From contig OX421964.1 in assembly GCA_949128115.1 (NCBI GenBank), positions 14,594,892 to 14,658,891 on the forward strand: a DNA stretch of 64,000 nucleotides, read 5' to 3'. This DNA comes from Anaspis maculata. Lineage: Eukaryota > Arthropoda > Insecta > Coleoptera > Scraptiidae. Below are positions 8,442 to 19,570 of this stretch, piece by piece. The notes beneath the pieces were generated by a model. It did no database searches. It was not told the DNA's origin and saw nothing but the letters and a program-made list of their open reading frames with translations. The position numbers were made by a program, and so were the translations under genes. Every line of letters starts with the position of its first letter. Position 1 is the first letter of the stretch.

Positions 8442-8750
8442 GGGGTTTCTGGCATGACTGAAAATGTTGATAACGGGACTCGGTTTCATTCAATTTCTTT
8501 CGTCAAGCGGAAACTCCTCCAAAAAGAAATGCCCGTATTGCTGTCAAATTTTGAAAATTCAAATTTCGAAATTTTTTGATTTTTGAATATTCAAAAAGTA
8601 AATAGCATCGACAATGCATATTTCCTCAAAAAAGTCGCATGCCAAATTTGAACTTTACATTTCCAAAGAAAAAGATACCAAAAATGATTTTTCGTAGACA
8701 TGAAAAAGTGAATTAAATATTAGAAATAATCATCATTTTTGGTAATTTTG
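8442..8750. mobile_element. GGGGTTTCT-type palindromic MITE, truncated
   Basis: It starts ggggtttctggcatgac and contains the family's central hairpin, aaaaatgattttt...aaaatcatttttggta, at about 8680-8745. It then stops at an LTR fragment, so the right half is missing. Full-length relatives are at 24707-25235 and 49917-50417. Confidence 0.65.
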
Positions 8751-8850
8751 GCGTGACAGACCCCTCGACCCGAGACAGTGAGCTAGCTGGATCGTTGTTG
8801 CCGCCCACTCCGGAGAGTCCACCAGCCGACTACGACCCGAGGCGATAACA
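8751..8850 (+). mobile_element. 3' end of a Gypsy LTR (type A)
   Basis: It runs from ggcgtgacagacccctcgac to the LTR terminus GGCGATAACA at 8850. Four bases later the first ten bases of the LTR start, TGTTACCGCG (8854-8863), appear and then LINE sequence begins. This suggests two LTRs once lay nearly head to tail here. Confidence 0.75.
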
Positions 8851-8863
8851 AGTTGTTACCGCG

Positions 8864-9658
8864 ACGGACGCCGCGGAAACAGAAGAATTCGCAGACCACT
8901 TCGAGGAACAATTCACAAACCACAGAACTAACGACAACAAGCAAAAAACACGCACCGTGGAAAAAGAAGTCAAGCAGACACTTAAAAACATACACCCATA
9001 ACCGCCGAAGAAATAGAGGCCGTCATAGCACGAACAAAAAGCCGCAAAGCCCCTGGCAAAGACGGCATCACGAACAAACAACTCAAACTTCTACCTACAC
9101 CAGCAATAGAACACATCACTGCGATAGCAAACTCCATATTTGAACTTCAGAGCTTCCCGCAACAATAGAAAAAGGCACAAATAATACTTTTTCCGAAGCC
9201 AAACAAAAATAAAAAACAAACCAGCAGCTATAGACCGACCAGCCTGTTACCCAGCATCGGCAAGGTAATGGAAAGAATCATTCTATCAAGACTAACCGAA
9301 GAACTGGATACAAACCATACCATACCCGACTTCCAGTATGGGTTCAGAAAAGCCCATTCAACGACGCAGCAAGTCCAAAGGCAACCAGAAGATATAACAA
9401 GCAACTTCAACAATCACCGCCACACAGGAGCGATTTTCCACGACGTAGAAAAAGCCTTCGATCGAGTATGGCACGACGGGCTAATACACAAAATGAAGCA
9501 ACAAAACATCTCCCACCACCTCATTCACATCATCAACAGTTTCCTGCGAAACAGATCATTCCAAATTTAAATCAATGATACCAGCCCCAGGACAATGAAA
9601 GCAGGAGTCGCCCAAGGATCGCCGCTCTCCCCCTCATTGTACCTGGTCTACACAGCAC
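8864..9658 (+). pseudogene. Jockey-like LINE ORF2, RT N-terminal part
   Basis: Two frames encode FADHFEEQFTNHRTND, then after a frameshift near 9000 EEIEAVIARTKSRKAPGKDG, YRPTSLLPSIGKVMER, the region FQYGFRKAHSTTQQV, a VEKAFDRVWH palm strand and AGVAQGSPLSPSLYLVYT. These are RT domains 0-4 of a Jockey-group non-LTR retrotransposon. A premature TAG lies in the SFPQQ region and another after RSFQI. The sequence ends just before the YADD box, where the duplicated mosaic block begins. C-terminal sequence of the same type resumes at 18827. Confidence 0.8.
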
Positions 9659-10035
9659 ACGAGGCACTATGAGGGCGGCGCGAGCCAGAAATCGCCCGGC
9701 CATTCCGGATAGTATTTCGAATTTAGGAGTCGTCCTGGCAGGAGAGTACGACCGGCAATTCACCTGCCACGGATCCATATTCCGTGCCGTTATAACCAAC
9801 GGCACCTCCACTGCCGCAATATTTTGTTGCCAAAATCTCTTGAGACAGGTTGTTGGAGGGCGGCATAGAAGAGATTCACGCAGATGGCACCTTCAAAGTG
9901 CGGCCAGCCAGCCCGTCATCGCGACCGACAGCTCCTGGTCCTTCACACCACTGTGGAAGACCATGTACGTATTATGTATTCTACAGGATGGTCCAAGTCA
10001 TAGTAGCAATAATTCACTATTCGATAGTCCATCGG
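9659..10035 (+). pseudogene. MULE-like transposase remnant, copy 2
   Basis: Nearly identical to 3613-3965 and starting at the same gcactatgag boundary. It contains the same GGIEEIHADGTFKVRP motif. Four extra bases (gcgaccgaca against gcgaca) put the downstream QLLVLHTTV strand in a different frame from copy 1. Pseudogene; MULE assignment tentative. Confidence 0.45.
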
Positions 10036-10137
10036 AAAATAAGTTGACATGCATAATTTTATTTTTTTCCAAAATGCTTCCTAAAGGTTTAAAAAATAGT
10101 TTTGTCATAACTCTCATGTCATTCAAACAATTTTGAT

Positions 10138-11122
10138 CAAAGGACCCCGCACGATTCTTATGGAAAATGGCTCCCGGTTAAATTCTCTGAATTTTTGATA
10201 TGTTGTAGCTCATGAGATACTAATCAAATACCGTGAACCCCAAACTCAAATAATGGACAGTTTTTTACCCACAGGGGGTTGAAGTTGGAGGTTTTGACGG
10301 CTTCAAAATGATACTATGACGTTAATAAAAGCTTTTTATTTGGTTTCTCTTCAAGTTGTGTTTCATGCTAAATGTATTTATTTGGCAGAAAAATATCAAC
10401 CCCTCCTTCACCCCCAACCCCTATCTACCATCATAAAATTCGAGATTACTCCCAAAAGCCATGCGGATGGCTTCTGTGATTTAAATGATGAATTTTGACA
10501 TGAAAATTATTTTCCACCCCTATTGTTGAGGTGCCGATTTTCCAATTTTCCTCGGTTAATGTGGCTGAACTTTTGGTATTGTGTACTTCTAATTCTGTTG
10601 AACAAAAAGTTCTCATGCCAAAACTTATTCCTATGGACAGTTTTTGTTCTACAGGGGACTGAAGTTGAAGATTTGAGAGCATAAATATTGAACTTCAGTC
10701 CCCTGCAGAACAAAAACTGTTCATAGGAATAAGTTTTGGTATGAGAACTTTTTGTTCAGCAAAATTAGAAGTACACAATACCAAAAATTCAGCCAAATTA
10801 ACCGAGGAAAATTGGAAAATCGGCACCCCAACATTAGGGGTGGGAAATAATTTTTATGTCAAAATTCATAATTTAAATCACAGAAGCCATTCGCATGGCT
10901 TTTGGGAGTAATCTCGAATTTTATGATGGTAGATAGGGGTTGGGGGTGGAGGAGGGGGTTGATATTTTTCTGCCAAATAAATACATTTAGCATGAAACAC
11001 AACTTGAAGAGAAACCAAATAGAAAGATTTTATTTACGTCTATCTCATGAGCTACAACATATCGAAAATTCAGAGAATTTAACCGGGAGCCATTTTCCAT
11101 AAGAATCGTGCGGGGTCCTTTG
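10138..11122. mobile_element. 985-bp palindromic element
   Basis: The left arm begins CAAAGGACCCCGCACGATTC (10138) and the right arm ends with its exact reverse complement (11122). The left arm runs to about 10672 and the right from about 10688. The left arm has about 100 bp (10228-10332) missing from the right. There is no transposase. Flanks show no clear target duplication, so the superfamily is open. The transcript of either strand would fold into a long hairpin. Confidence 0.8.
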
Positions 11123-12301
11123 GTGCAAGTAGGTAATTATGAAATAGATACTCATAATTTGATGGAAACAACTTTTGTCAAAAATGTCCAGTGGCGTAGA
11201 TACGGGGGGTTTGTTTCACTTTTCCGTCCCATTTACTACGCCACTGGATATTTTTCAAGAAAAAAAAAATCTCCCTAAAAACCACCCCTCGACATCAAGG
11301 GACAGGACAGGTACGCAAAGGGTCATCGTGTAGCATCACTCTTTTAGTGGAACAGTTGAAAAAGACGATTTTTGGAATTTTCATGTATGTATTGCATATC
11401 GTATCATACCAACCAAGAAATCAAGAGGTGGTTTTTAGGGAGCTGTACGTGTGTGGTCATCATAGTATCCTTATTTCAATCCAATTATTGATGAGTACTT
11501 TTCTTAGGCGTTTTAAATGAAGCATTGCATATCTTGTTGTGAGACGGTGATCCAAAAGGGGTGGTTTCTAGGGGATGTGGAGGCTCAAATGAAAATCTTC
11601 GTAAGCAAATTCAATATGGACGCCGTTTGAAAACAAACAATGTCTCTATTTCTTTTTCTTGATCAGAAAGTGCAAATTTCGGAAAATTGAGCACAATTTT
11701 TTGAAAAAAAAAGTTTAGGGTCAAAATTCCAAAACCGTTTCAGCAAAATGATACAACCTTTCAAAAGCAGGTGATAGAAAAAAACTCGGACTTTTTTTTT
11801 CGAAAGTTGTACAAGGTGAAAGATTGTCCATATCTGCACGCTCTTCGTTGGCACCCTGTGTATGAAAAATTGTGCAATCAAACTTATCATCAATACCAGC
11901 ACTCGATAGTCAAAGAAATGATCTTTCGTCACATGCCTGAATTTTCTCTATTCGAATTTTGGCAGAATGGTGAAGTGGGGTAAAACTCGTTTGTGACATT
12001 CTGCAGCATTTCTCATTCTCACATTTGACCTAAAAAAAAACCAAAAACTGCGCTGTATTCCTCTTGATAAGTTCTTTCCAACGATGTGCCACTTGATCCA
12101 TCTCTACATGGAGGTGGATCAAGTTAGCCAGTGGTAATTGTCGCTATTGTTATCTTTTTTTCTATGACGTGTACAATCTACAATTGAACGTACAAATAAA
12201 ATAAATACAAATACATTTGATGAAAGAAATTCAAGGGTGGTTGGTTGTGGTTAAAGTGATAGGTACTGGCATGTGCCCATGGCGGAGGCGTCCAAGCGTT
12301 A
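11123..12301. other. Non-coding stretch with small palindromes
   Basis: No gene is supported. It holds a 60-bp hairpin with hAT-like ends (ccagtggcgtag at about 11191, ctacgccactgg to 11250), an orphan caccctgtgtat terminus near 11853, and a 34-bp near-perfect dyad at 12091-12124 (ACTTGATCCATCTC...). The open frame at 11771-11983 is not recognised. Confidence 0.4.
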
Positions 12302-12505
12302 TCGGCCATCCACAATGATGTTAATGTTAACGTAATGTTATCGGCAATGGTAATGTTGGCATTCAAAGCAACGAGTTTCAAATGGTGACGTTCACAATCA
12401 TGTTAGTGACAATGGTAATCATTACCATTGAAACTCGTTGCTTTCAAGGCTGACATTACCATTGCCGATAACATTACGTTAACATTAACATCATTGTGGA
12501 TGGCC
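12302..12505. mobile_element. GGCCATCC MITE, copy 1
   Basis: Inverted arms GGCCATCCACAATGATG...CATCATTGTGGATGGCC are flanked by TA. The inner arms carry GTTATCGGCAATGGTAATG. It is one of six copies in the window and has no coding capacity. The TA duplication fits Tc1/mariner, but PIF or other TA-inserting groups cannot be excluded. It abuts a Gypsy RT frame on the right. Confidence 0.85.
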
Positions 12506-13166
12506 TATTACACGGCCTTCAGCACTCCCGACAGCGCCTTGTACTACTTCAAGGTTATGCCTTTTGGCCTGAAGAACGCCCTCACCACCTTCCAGAAGCT
12601 GATGACTTCCGAAGAGCTCCCGGGATAGCTGCACGCCTTCTGCAAGGTCTACCTCGACTGCGTGCTGGTTTACAGCGACACGCTCGAGGACCGCCTCCGT
12701 CACCTGCGCCTCGTGTTCGAACGCCTCCGAACACACCGCCTCCGCGTGTCCGCCGAGAAGTGTCACCTCTAGCCGTGCCGAGCTGGACTACCGGGGCTTC
12801 GTGATTCAGGGCTCCACCACGAAGTGCCAGGCCCAGCACGTACTGAATATTCAAAACGCCACGCCGCAGCGGAATAAAAAGCAGCTACAATCGTTTCTCG
12901 GCACCGTCAAGTGACTGAGGGAATTTATTCCGAACATCCGCTCCGCTGACGGACCTGCTGAATGACAAGGAGACCTTCGCCTGGTCCACCAAGCACTGGC
13001 TGGCTTTCACCAGCATCAAGCAAAGATCACTGGAAAACCGCTGCTGCTCCATCGTCCGGACCCGGACCTGCAGTTCATCTAGCAGACCGACGCCACCGCC
13101 CTCGGTATGGGCGCCGTCTTCTACCAGGAGACCGACGGGCTGCCAGGCACGCAGCTAAGGGAGGGC
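12506..13166 (+). pseudogene. Ty3/Gypsy RT to RNase H fragment with YLDC box
   Basis: The frames encode TAFSTPDSALYYFKVMPFGL, QKLM, then VYLDCVLVYS at 12647-12676, ERLRTHRL, QSFLGTVK and FIPNI, and finally TDATALGMGAVFYQETDG, the RNase H start. The second catalytic Asp of YLDD is Cys here (YLDC, 12650-12661), so RT was inactive even apart from the in-frame stops and frameshifts. GC-rich codon use contrasts with the AT-rich flanks. It is interrupted at about 13167 by the hAT-like element and continues at 13964. Confidence 0.85.
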
Positions 13167-13963
13167 CTGAGTGGGCATGCCCACCCTAAAATTTTTGTGC
13201 TCACCCAGTGCATTCTAATATTTTTATCCCGACGATAGTTTTGAAAAAATAAATGAAGAACCTAATAAAAATCAGTGGCTAGATGCCTATACTTGACAAT
13301 ATTTCTCTTCATCACCCATCGCCTATACCGCCCATTCCAGTCTTTTCAGTCATTTAGTCGTCAGTTTTCAACCACTATTTGTTCGAAAAGGTTGATTTGT
13401 CAGAGTAATTTTCAATACCTACCAGAGAATAGAGATGTGAAATAGCTTCAAAAAGAACATTGCGCGATTATTTTGGTAAATTTGAAAAAGAAAAAAGTTG
13501 GTAAAACCGATGATGATGTTCAAGAAACAAATGTTGCACAACTTTTCGACGTCTCGTTCTACCATAACCGTAAATTTGGATGCCTATGCCGATGAAGTTG
13601 CCGATGAAGAAATATACTTTTCGGAAAATGAAGGTGATGACGACGGACAAACGCACAATTTTGACGAAAGAAGATATTATCCGCGTACAAGTTCCAGTAC
13701 TAAATCGGTATCGAATCGGTATCTATCTCACCAGCTTGAAAATACTTACCAGAAAAATTTAAAATAAAAATCTCGCAAATTGGTAGGTACATAGTTTTTT
13801 CAATAAATTATTAAAAAATCAAAATTGGAAAAAACAAGTGACAATAATGTTCTTGGTATTATAATTATAATTATTATCATTTCAAAAAACTTTAGCCTGC
13901 GGCGGTCATTTCCTGTTGTGCCCACCACAGATTTTTTGGGCCCAGACCTGGCCCACCTGACAA
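13167..13963 (+). mobile_element. hAT-like non-autonomous element, copy 2
   Basis: Second copy of 3967-4845, inserted inside the RNase H frame of a Gypsy pol. Around 13438-13496 the frame reads EIASKRTLRDYFGKFEKEK, then after one shift VGKTDDDVQET, an acidic ADEVADEEIYFSENEGDDDG stretch and a Ser/Thr-rich tail. This is the N-terminal region only of a hAT/ZMYM1-like transposase. The end sequences, gtgggcatgcccaccc and gggcccagacctggcccac, are imperfect inverted repeats. No clean target duplication is identified. Confidence 0.5.
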
Positions 13964-14297
13964 TAAAAGTCTAGCTCCGTGCCAGCGGGCAGCGGAAAGT
14001 AGTTGGATACGGCAGCGCAAAATTCAACGAAGTGGAGAGGCGTTACCACGTCAACGAACAGGAGTGCCTGGCCATCGTTTGGGCCATCAAGCGAATCAGG
14101 TGCTGCCTGGAGGACAAGCCCTTCGTTTTGCGCACAAATAGCCAAGCTCTCCAGTGGCTGAATCGCTATTCGGACACAAGTCGAAGCTCACGCGTCGCAA
14201 GCGAAACTCCGAATCCAGTCCGTTACTGGGAAAAGACTTGAAACAACAGCACATCGAACTCCCGGGCTTTGACGACTTTCCAGAAAACGATGGTACA
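13964..14297 (+). pseudogene. Ty3/Gypsy RNase H fragment, copy 2
   Basis: It encodes VVGYGSAKFNEVERRYHVNE, QECLAIVWAIKR, LEDKPFVLRTNSQALQWLN. The catalytic Asp of the RTDS box is Asn here (RTNS), unlike the first copy. It then joins the same out-of-order RT fragment as at 5190 and is interrupted by a CR1/L2-like LINE insertion at 14298. Confidence 0.8.
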
Positions 14298-15776
14298 ATA
14301 AGATAAGATAAGATAATGTTTATTCCAATGACCATCTTTACAACAGTGTCGGAAGCTTGTCAATGTTTAGTTTGTCCAAAAAACATCAGTTTTCAATATA
14401 ACAGGGTGTCCATATGTATACCAACTCAAGATTAAACAATATATAACAGATAGATATAACAATCTTTGTCACAAAAACTACAACAATAACAATATGTGCA
14501 ATATGTACATAACAAATACAAACTTTAGAGCTAACAGAAATACAAAAAAAAAAAGCTTATATCAGAAACTCATCCACAGTGTAGAAACAACCATCGATCA
14601 ACATTTTTCTTACATTTTGCCGAAATGATACATAACTACCAATGTTTTTTTATCTCCAAGGGCAGGTGATTGAACAACTTTACTGACATTGAATGAGGAC
14701 CATTTTTGGTTTGAGTGTACTTTTGTAGAGGGATAAACAATCTGGCGGAACCTCTGGTCTCATAAGCATTGACTTTTCTGTTTGTTGTGAACTGATCAAC
14801 GCTTCTGCGAACGCGGCAAACGGATTCCAAGATATAGATGGAGCAGACAGTGAGCAGCCCGTGGCTCACAAAGGATGGGCGACAACTAGTCCTTGGCGAC
14901 AGGCCAAACATGTGGCGAATAACACGCTTTTGGGCCATGAAAACTCTTCGAAAACCAGGACTGTTGCCCCAGCAGAGAACCCCATAGGTTAAAATTGGCT
15001 GAATGCACGCAAAGTAAAAGGTTAGGACAGTCTCGCAGTTTACAATGTTCTTCAACTGCATGATGGCAAACGCTTCAGATGACAGCGCCCCCACGATCCT
15101 CCGAGTCTGGGATGACCACACCAGGTGAGAATCCATCAAGACCCCTAAAAATTTCGTTTCACTTATTTGTGGTGAAGATTTGTTGTCCGGTGTTCTGACA
15201 AGCAGACTCAAGTCCGCTCGATTCATATTCGGACTGAATAGAACAAAACCCGTCTTGTCAGAATTCAGAACAAGTCCGTTCTCGTCACACTAGACTGAGA
15301 CCTGAGACAAAGCAGCCGAGAGCTTTGTCTGCAATCGCGCGTAGGAGTCAGCAGCGAAAACAGACGCAATGTCATCAGCGTGAAAGGTGCAAAAAGCATC
15401 GGTCAGTGACAGATCGTTCATAAATATAATAAAGAGAATTGGACCGAGGATACTACCCTGAGGAACCCCATGACGCAATCCGAGTCTAGATGAAGGAGAA
15501 ATTCCTACCACCCTCACTGACAGACACGAATTGATCCCGATCCGACAGATAAGATACCACCCAATTTAGGGTACTACCTCTAACTCCGTACCTGTCCAAC
15601 TTGTCTATCAGCAGCTCATGGTTTATTGTGTCAAACGCCTTGCTTAAGTCAAAAAACAGTCCAGCACTCTCTATTCTGTCCTCGAAGTCGGTTAACAGTC
15701 TGTCGTAAACAGGAATTATCGCGTCTTGAGTAGACCTACCCCTTCTAAATCCAAACTGTTGATGCGTAATAATCAA
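14298..15776 (-). pseudogene. CR1/L2-like LINE, 5'-truncated
   Basis: The minus strand encodes RT: HQQFGFRRGRSTQDAI, FDLSKAFDTINHELL, then in a second frame GVPQGSILGPILFIIFMNDL and the catalytic FHADD box, NSDKTGFVLFSPN after one stop, and a C-terminal region with YGVLCWGNS and RTSCRPSF. The element ends at a TAAGA-type pentamer repeat (14298-14317), the 3' tail in this orientation. It is 5'-truncated inside RT. The other copy of the locus (about 5217) is empty. One frameshift near 15500 and one stop near 15290 make it recent but dead. Clade call is from motif style only. Confidence 0.8.
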
Positions 15777-15811
15777 GTAAAATAAGTGCTGACAGGTTAC
15801 CTGCATAGGTT

Positions 15812-17379
15812 CAGGGCCGTATTATAGCATGGTCTTTAGGGGCTGCAGTCCGGAGGCCTCCATCACCTGAAGGGCCTCAAGTTTCTCAACTTTTTAAAAA
15901 TTCCAAGTTTATGGTTGGAATTATTTAGCCATATTCGGCGTGATTATACAGGGTGATTTTTTGAAAAGTTCCCACCCCTTGTTTCTCGCCGCCAAAATGT
16001 TTTACAGGAAAACGCCGAAACAGGTCAATTTTTGTTTCGAGGGGGTCATCTAGAGCACATATCACCAAATTTTTATCTTGAACCCCTTCGCCCCCGCCCC
16101 ACCCTGCTTTAAAATTCCAAATAGCATGACCTACTTTGTGATACATCAAATTGAAGGCAATAAAATTCTCTTTCCGTTAAACATATTTCAAATTTTTTTA
16201 AACCACCCCTCAACCCTTCTGAAAATCCTCTTTTCGTTGATGGAAGGACAATGTTCCCCCTATAAACTCTTGATTCCTGAGAAATAGACTTCCCAGCAAA
16301 AACAGGTCGATTCTTATTTCAATGGGGTCATCTTAGACACGAGTGGCCAAATTTTTATCTTCAACCCCTTCGCCCTCACCCTACCTTACTTTGAAATTTC
16401 GAATAGCATTATCTATCTTGTGATACATGAAATTGAAGGCAATAAAACTCTTTCCGTCAAACATATTTCTATTTTTTTTAAACCACCCCTTTAAAGTAGG
16501 GTAGGGTGGGAGCGAAGGGGTTGAAGATAAAAGTTTGGCCACTCGTGTCTAAGATGACCCCATTGAAATAAGAATCGACCTGTTTTTGCTGGGAAGTCTA
16601 TTTCTCAGGAATCAAGAGTTTATAGGGGGAACATTGTCCTTCCATTAACGAAAAGAGGATTTTCAGAAGGGTTGAGGGGTGGTTTAAAAAAATTTGAAAT
16701 ATGTTTAACGGAAAGCAAATTTTATTGCCTTCAATTTGATGTATCACAAAGTAGGTCATGCTATTTGAAATTTTAAAGCAGGGTGGGGCGGGGGCGAAGG
16801 GGTTCAAGATAAAAATTTGGTGATATGTGCTCTAGATGACCCCCTCGAAACAAAAATTGACCTGTTTCGGCGTTTTCCTGGAAAACATTTTGGCGGCGAG
16901 AAACAAGGGGTGGAAACTTTTCAAAAAATCACCCTGTATAAGGGAATGGTTATGGTAATCACCGTGCTTACCGTCAAATTGCTATGGTGGCAGCCAATAG
17001 GAAGGCCCGTTGTCCTAGCAATTTCATCTTGAGTACGGTGATTACCCTAACCATTTCCTCATAGAATGAGGCCAAGTAGCTGTGAAAACTTGGAAAGTGA
17101 TATTTTGATGAACTTAGACTTCAATGGCGCCAAGAAGAAATTTGTTTCCTTGAAACTGAGGAGAAGAAATCTGCAGTTTTTAGGGGCGAGTCCAATTTTT
17201 AACGGTACTGTGAAGAAATCTTTAGTTTTTTTGCTATTTTCAAAACTGATGAAAAAAAAAATTGCTTTTTTTCAATTTTGAAAAAATCAGTATTTTTGTT
17301 ATTTTTTTCATAATGTTAGGGAGTGGGGCCTCATAATCTCTGTGAGCCCAGGGGCCTCCGACATGGTAATCCCGCCCTG
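15812..17379. mobile_element. hAT-type MITE, copy 2, split by a palindrome
   Basis: Same element and same Gypsy RT target as 5251-5820. Ends CAGGGCCG...GCCCTG lie between CATAGGTT repeats (15804-15811 and 17380-17387). It is enlarged by a 988-bp palindrome at 15949-16936 that the first copy lacks. Confidence 0.85.
15949..16936. mobile_element. CAGGGTG palindrome, 988 bp, TA target
   Basis: Ends CAGGGTGATTTTTTGAAAAG...CTTTTCAAAAAATCACCCTG are flanked by TA on both sides. The arms (about 490 bp each) are inverted copies through to a small centre near 16470-16500. The first copy of the host MITE (about 5385-5395) has no insert, so this is a genuine later insertion. No open frame encodes a transposase. 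TA duplication suggests a Tc1/mariner-type helper. Confidence 0.85.
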
Positions 17380-17460
17380 CATAGGTTCTGTATGGTTTAT
17401 CTCGATGACATAATTATCTACAGCGCCACGGCCGAAGAACACCTGCTGCACTGGCGACTG
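17380..17460 (+). pseudogene. Ty3/Gypsy RT catalytic segment (YLDD)
   Basis: Second copy of 5821-5901. The box here is YLDD (17398-17409), so the ancestral catalytic residue is kept. It is cut by the foldback element at 17461. Confidence 0.8.
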
Positions 17461-18256
17461 CACCTTTTCCAGTTGTAGTTCAGAAAATATCAGTTATATT
17501 TTAGATATCGTCAATTGAAGTTCAGAAGACGTCAATTGCATTTCAGATTCGTAAAATGTAGTTCAGAAAGTATCAATTGTATTTCAGATTAGTCAAATGT
17601 ATTTCAGAAACAGTCAATTGTATTTCAGATTAATAAATTGAATTTGAGAAAGCGTAATTTGTATATCAGAAATGATCATTTGAATATCAGAAAGCGTGAT
17701 TTGTATTTCAGAACATGTCATTTGTAGTTCAGAAAATAATTTATATGTAATTTATCAATCAATGCAGCTCCAAGATAATTGTAGCATTGGTCGTTCTTCA
17801 ATGCTGCGGAAGTCGGTCGTGCGATTAACACCCCCGCAGGCATCTTTTACGCAGAGGATGTGCCGAATATCTGCAGTTCATCATACAAGAAGATCAAGAG
17901 TTCGAAGCTGTGGCTGTGCAAAAGTGCCCTAATTTGCAGGAGTCCGAAAAAAAATTGATACTTTCTGAACTACATTCTACTAATCTGGGATGCAATTGAT
18001 GTCTTTTTAACTACAATTTACGTCTTCTGAACTTCAATTAACGCTTTCTGAAATACAATTGACATAATCTGATGTACAGTTCAAGTTTTCTGAACTACAT
18101 TTGATGAATCTGAAATACAATTGACGCCTTCTGAACTACAAGTGACTAATCCGAAATACAATTGACGCTTTCTGAACTACACTTGATTAATCTGAAATTC
18201 AATTGACGATATCTGAAATACAATTGATATTTTCTGAACTACAACTGGAAAAGGTG
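17461..18256. mobile_element. Foldback element with ~24-bp subrepeats, copy 2
   Basis: Same boundaries and centre as 5902-6658. The right arm is longer here, with extra units near 18130-18200, so unit number varies between copies as expected for tandem subrepeats. Confidence 0.8.
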
Positions 18257-18403
18257 TAGTACCCGAGCGCCTTCAAAGCCACACACGCACGTGCAACCTG
18301 CAAAAGTCCAAAGTGAACTGAAGTAAGTACCTGAGGACATGTCGTGAGCGATCGGGAGAAATTTCCCGCAGAAAAAAACACCTGTACAAAATCCACCTCT
18401 CGG
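18257..18403 (+). pseudogene. Ty3/Gypsy RT thumb fragment, copy 2, with empty site
   Basis: Matches 6659-6804. It runs into ctcggcgtcgcccgtcacc, the uninterrupted form of the site that holds the 1179-bp Transib-like palindrome at 6810-7988. Confidence 0.75.
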
Positions 18404-18809
18404 CGTCGCCCGTCACCAAAAAAAAATCCAAGCCTTTTGAGAACGTGCCATTGGCAGCGCGAGAAGGTGTCTGATTGCCACGTCGCTTACCGATCATCTC
18501 TTCAGTAGACGACGCTGCACCAGAGCCAGAAGTGCTATTTTGTACTCGTTCACCGACAGCTATCGGATCGGTAACTAGGTTATGAACCAATGGAAGTGAG
18601 TCCTGCCTAGATAACCGACACCGACAAATGTCGGTGGATGAGTACAGAATAGAGTATTATTTTTTTTCTGCTGACCCGTATTTTTTCTCTCAGCCAAAAA
18701 ATCGATTCCGTATGCGTGTTTCGCACCACGCCCGCCGCTCATTAGCTGAGAATTTCTAATTGGCCAATAGGAAAAGGCCCGGGTGCAGAATACATACACG
18801 CAATGTTAA
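18404..18809 (-). other. Conserved minus-strand open frame with CCAAT-rich upstream region, copy 2
   Basis: Second copy of 7994-8441. The minus-strand frame VHNLVTDPIAVGERVQNST to GTFSKGLDFF is preserved, with substitutions such as G/E at SST(G/E)EM. The ccaatgagcgg (here ctaatgagcgg), gggcgtgg and cctattggccaat blocks upstream are also kept. The interval between them has a deletion relative to copy 1 (about 18660-18680). Confidence 0.35.
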
Positions 18810-18826
18810 GGGGTTTCTGGCATGAC
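18810..18826. mobile_element. Terminal stub of the GGGGTTTCT MITE
   Basis: Only ggggtttctggcatgac remains before LINE sequence resumes. It marks the right edge of the duplicated mosaic block. Confidence 0.6.
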
Positions 18827-19570
18827 TAGGTACCTAGGAATTACCCTTGACAAAAAGCTAAACTTCAACACCCACACCCAAAACATAATCAAGAAAACAA
18901 ACAGCGCCTTGAGCCTACTATATTCTATCCTAACCAGCACAAACCCGTTAGAACAAAAAATCAAAATCAACATATACAAATCATACCTACGCCCTATCAT
19001 CCTTTACGCCTCAGCCTGTTGAGCAAACACATCCCAAACAAGCCACCAAAAAATCCAAAGAACACAAAACAAAATCCTCAGAATTATCCTTGAGAAACCA
19101 ATTGAAACTAAAATCGCAGAACTCCACCAACTCGCAGACATCCAACCCATCCGGGAAATCATAACCGATCAAAGCCAAAAAATTTTCTCATACACCTGTT
19201 AACAGATAAACAGCACCAAGCATCTCGGCACCCTTACCCCCGAAACTACCCCATACAGAATAAAACACAAATTAATCCACCATATCACCCTCTAAATAAA
19301 CCCGCTAACACCGAAACCAAAATCAAACCACAGCAGCGCTCAGCTGGCATCTGTCCAATGGGTTTTCTACAGCCTACTTCCCATTAAAAATAAGCATCAA
19401 GTAAATAAAATGTAATACATCTAAAAATAAACACCTATAGGTAAATTAGAATAGATAAGGCGCCTATACAAACACAGCACTATACCATGAACATTAAATG
19501 GGCTTCCCCAGTAGAAATGTATAAACATGTAAATATTAGTATTATCAATAAACGGCTTTAAAATCCAAAT
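18827..19570 (+). pseudogene. Jockey-like LINE ORF2 C-terminal part and 3' end
   Basis: The frame encodes RYLGITLDKKLNFNTHTQNI, a region that follows the YADD box, then IYKSYLRPIILYASA, a TGA in place of the usual W, and ILRIILEKPIETKIAELHQL, ending with stops. The 3' region carries several AATAAA-like signals and ends at aataaacggctttaaaatcc, adjoining an LTR at 19571. It is probably the other half of the LINE broken at 9658; about 70-80 residues around YADD are missing. Confidence 0.75.

Noticed and set aside
12496..12854. Overlapping Arg/Pro-rich frames on both strands
   Set aside because: Shadows of the degraded Gypsy RT in another frame, which shows the expected motif order.
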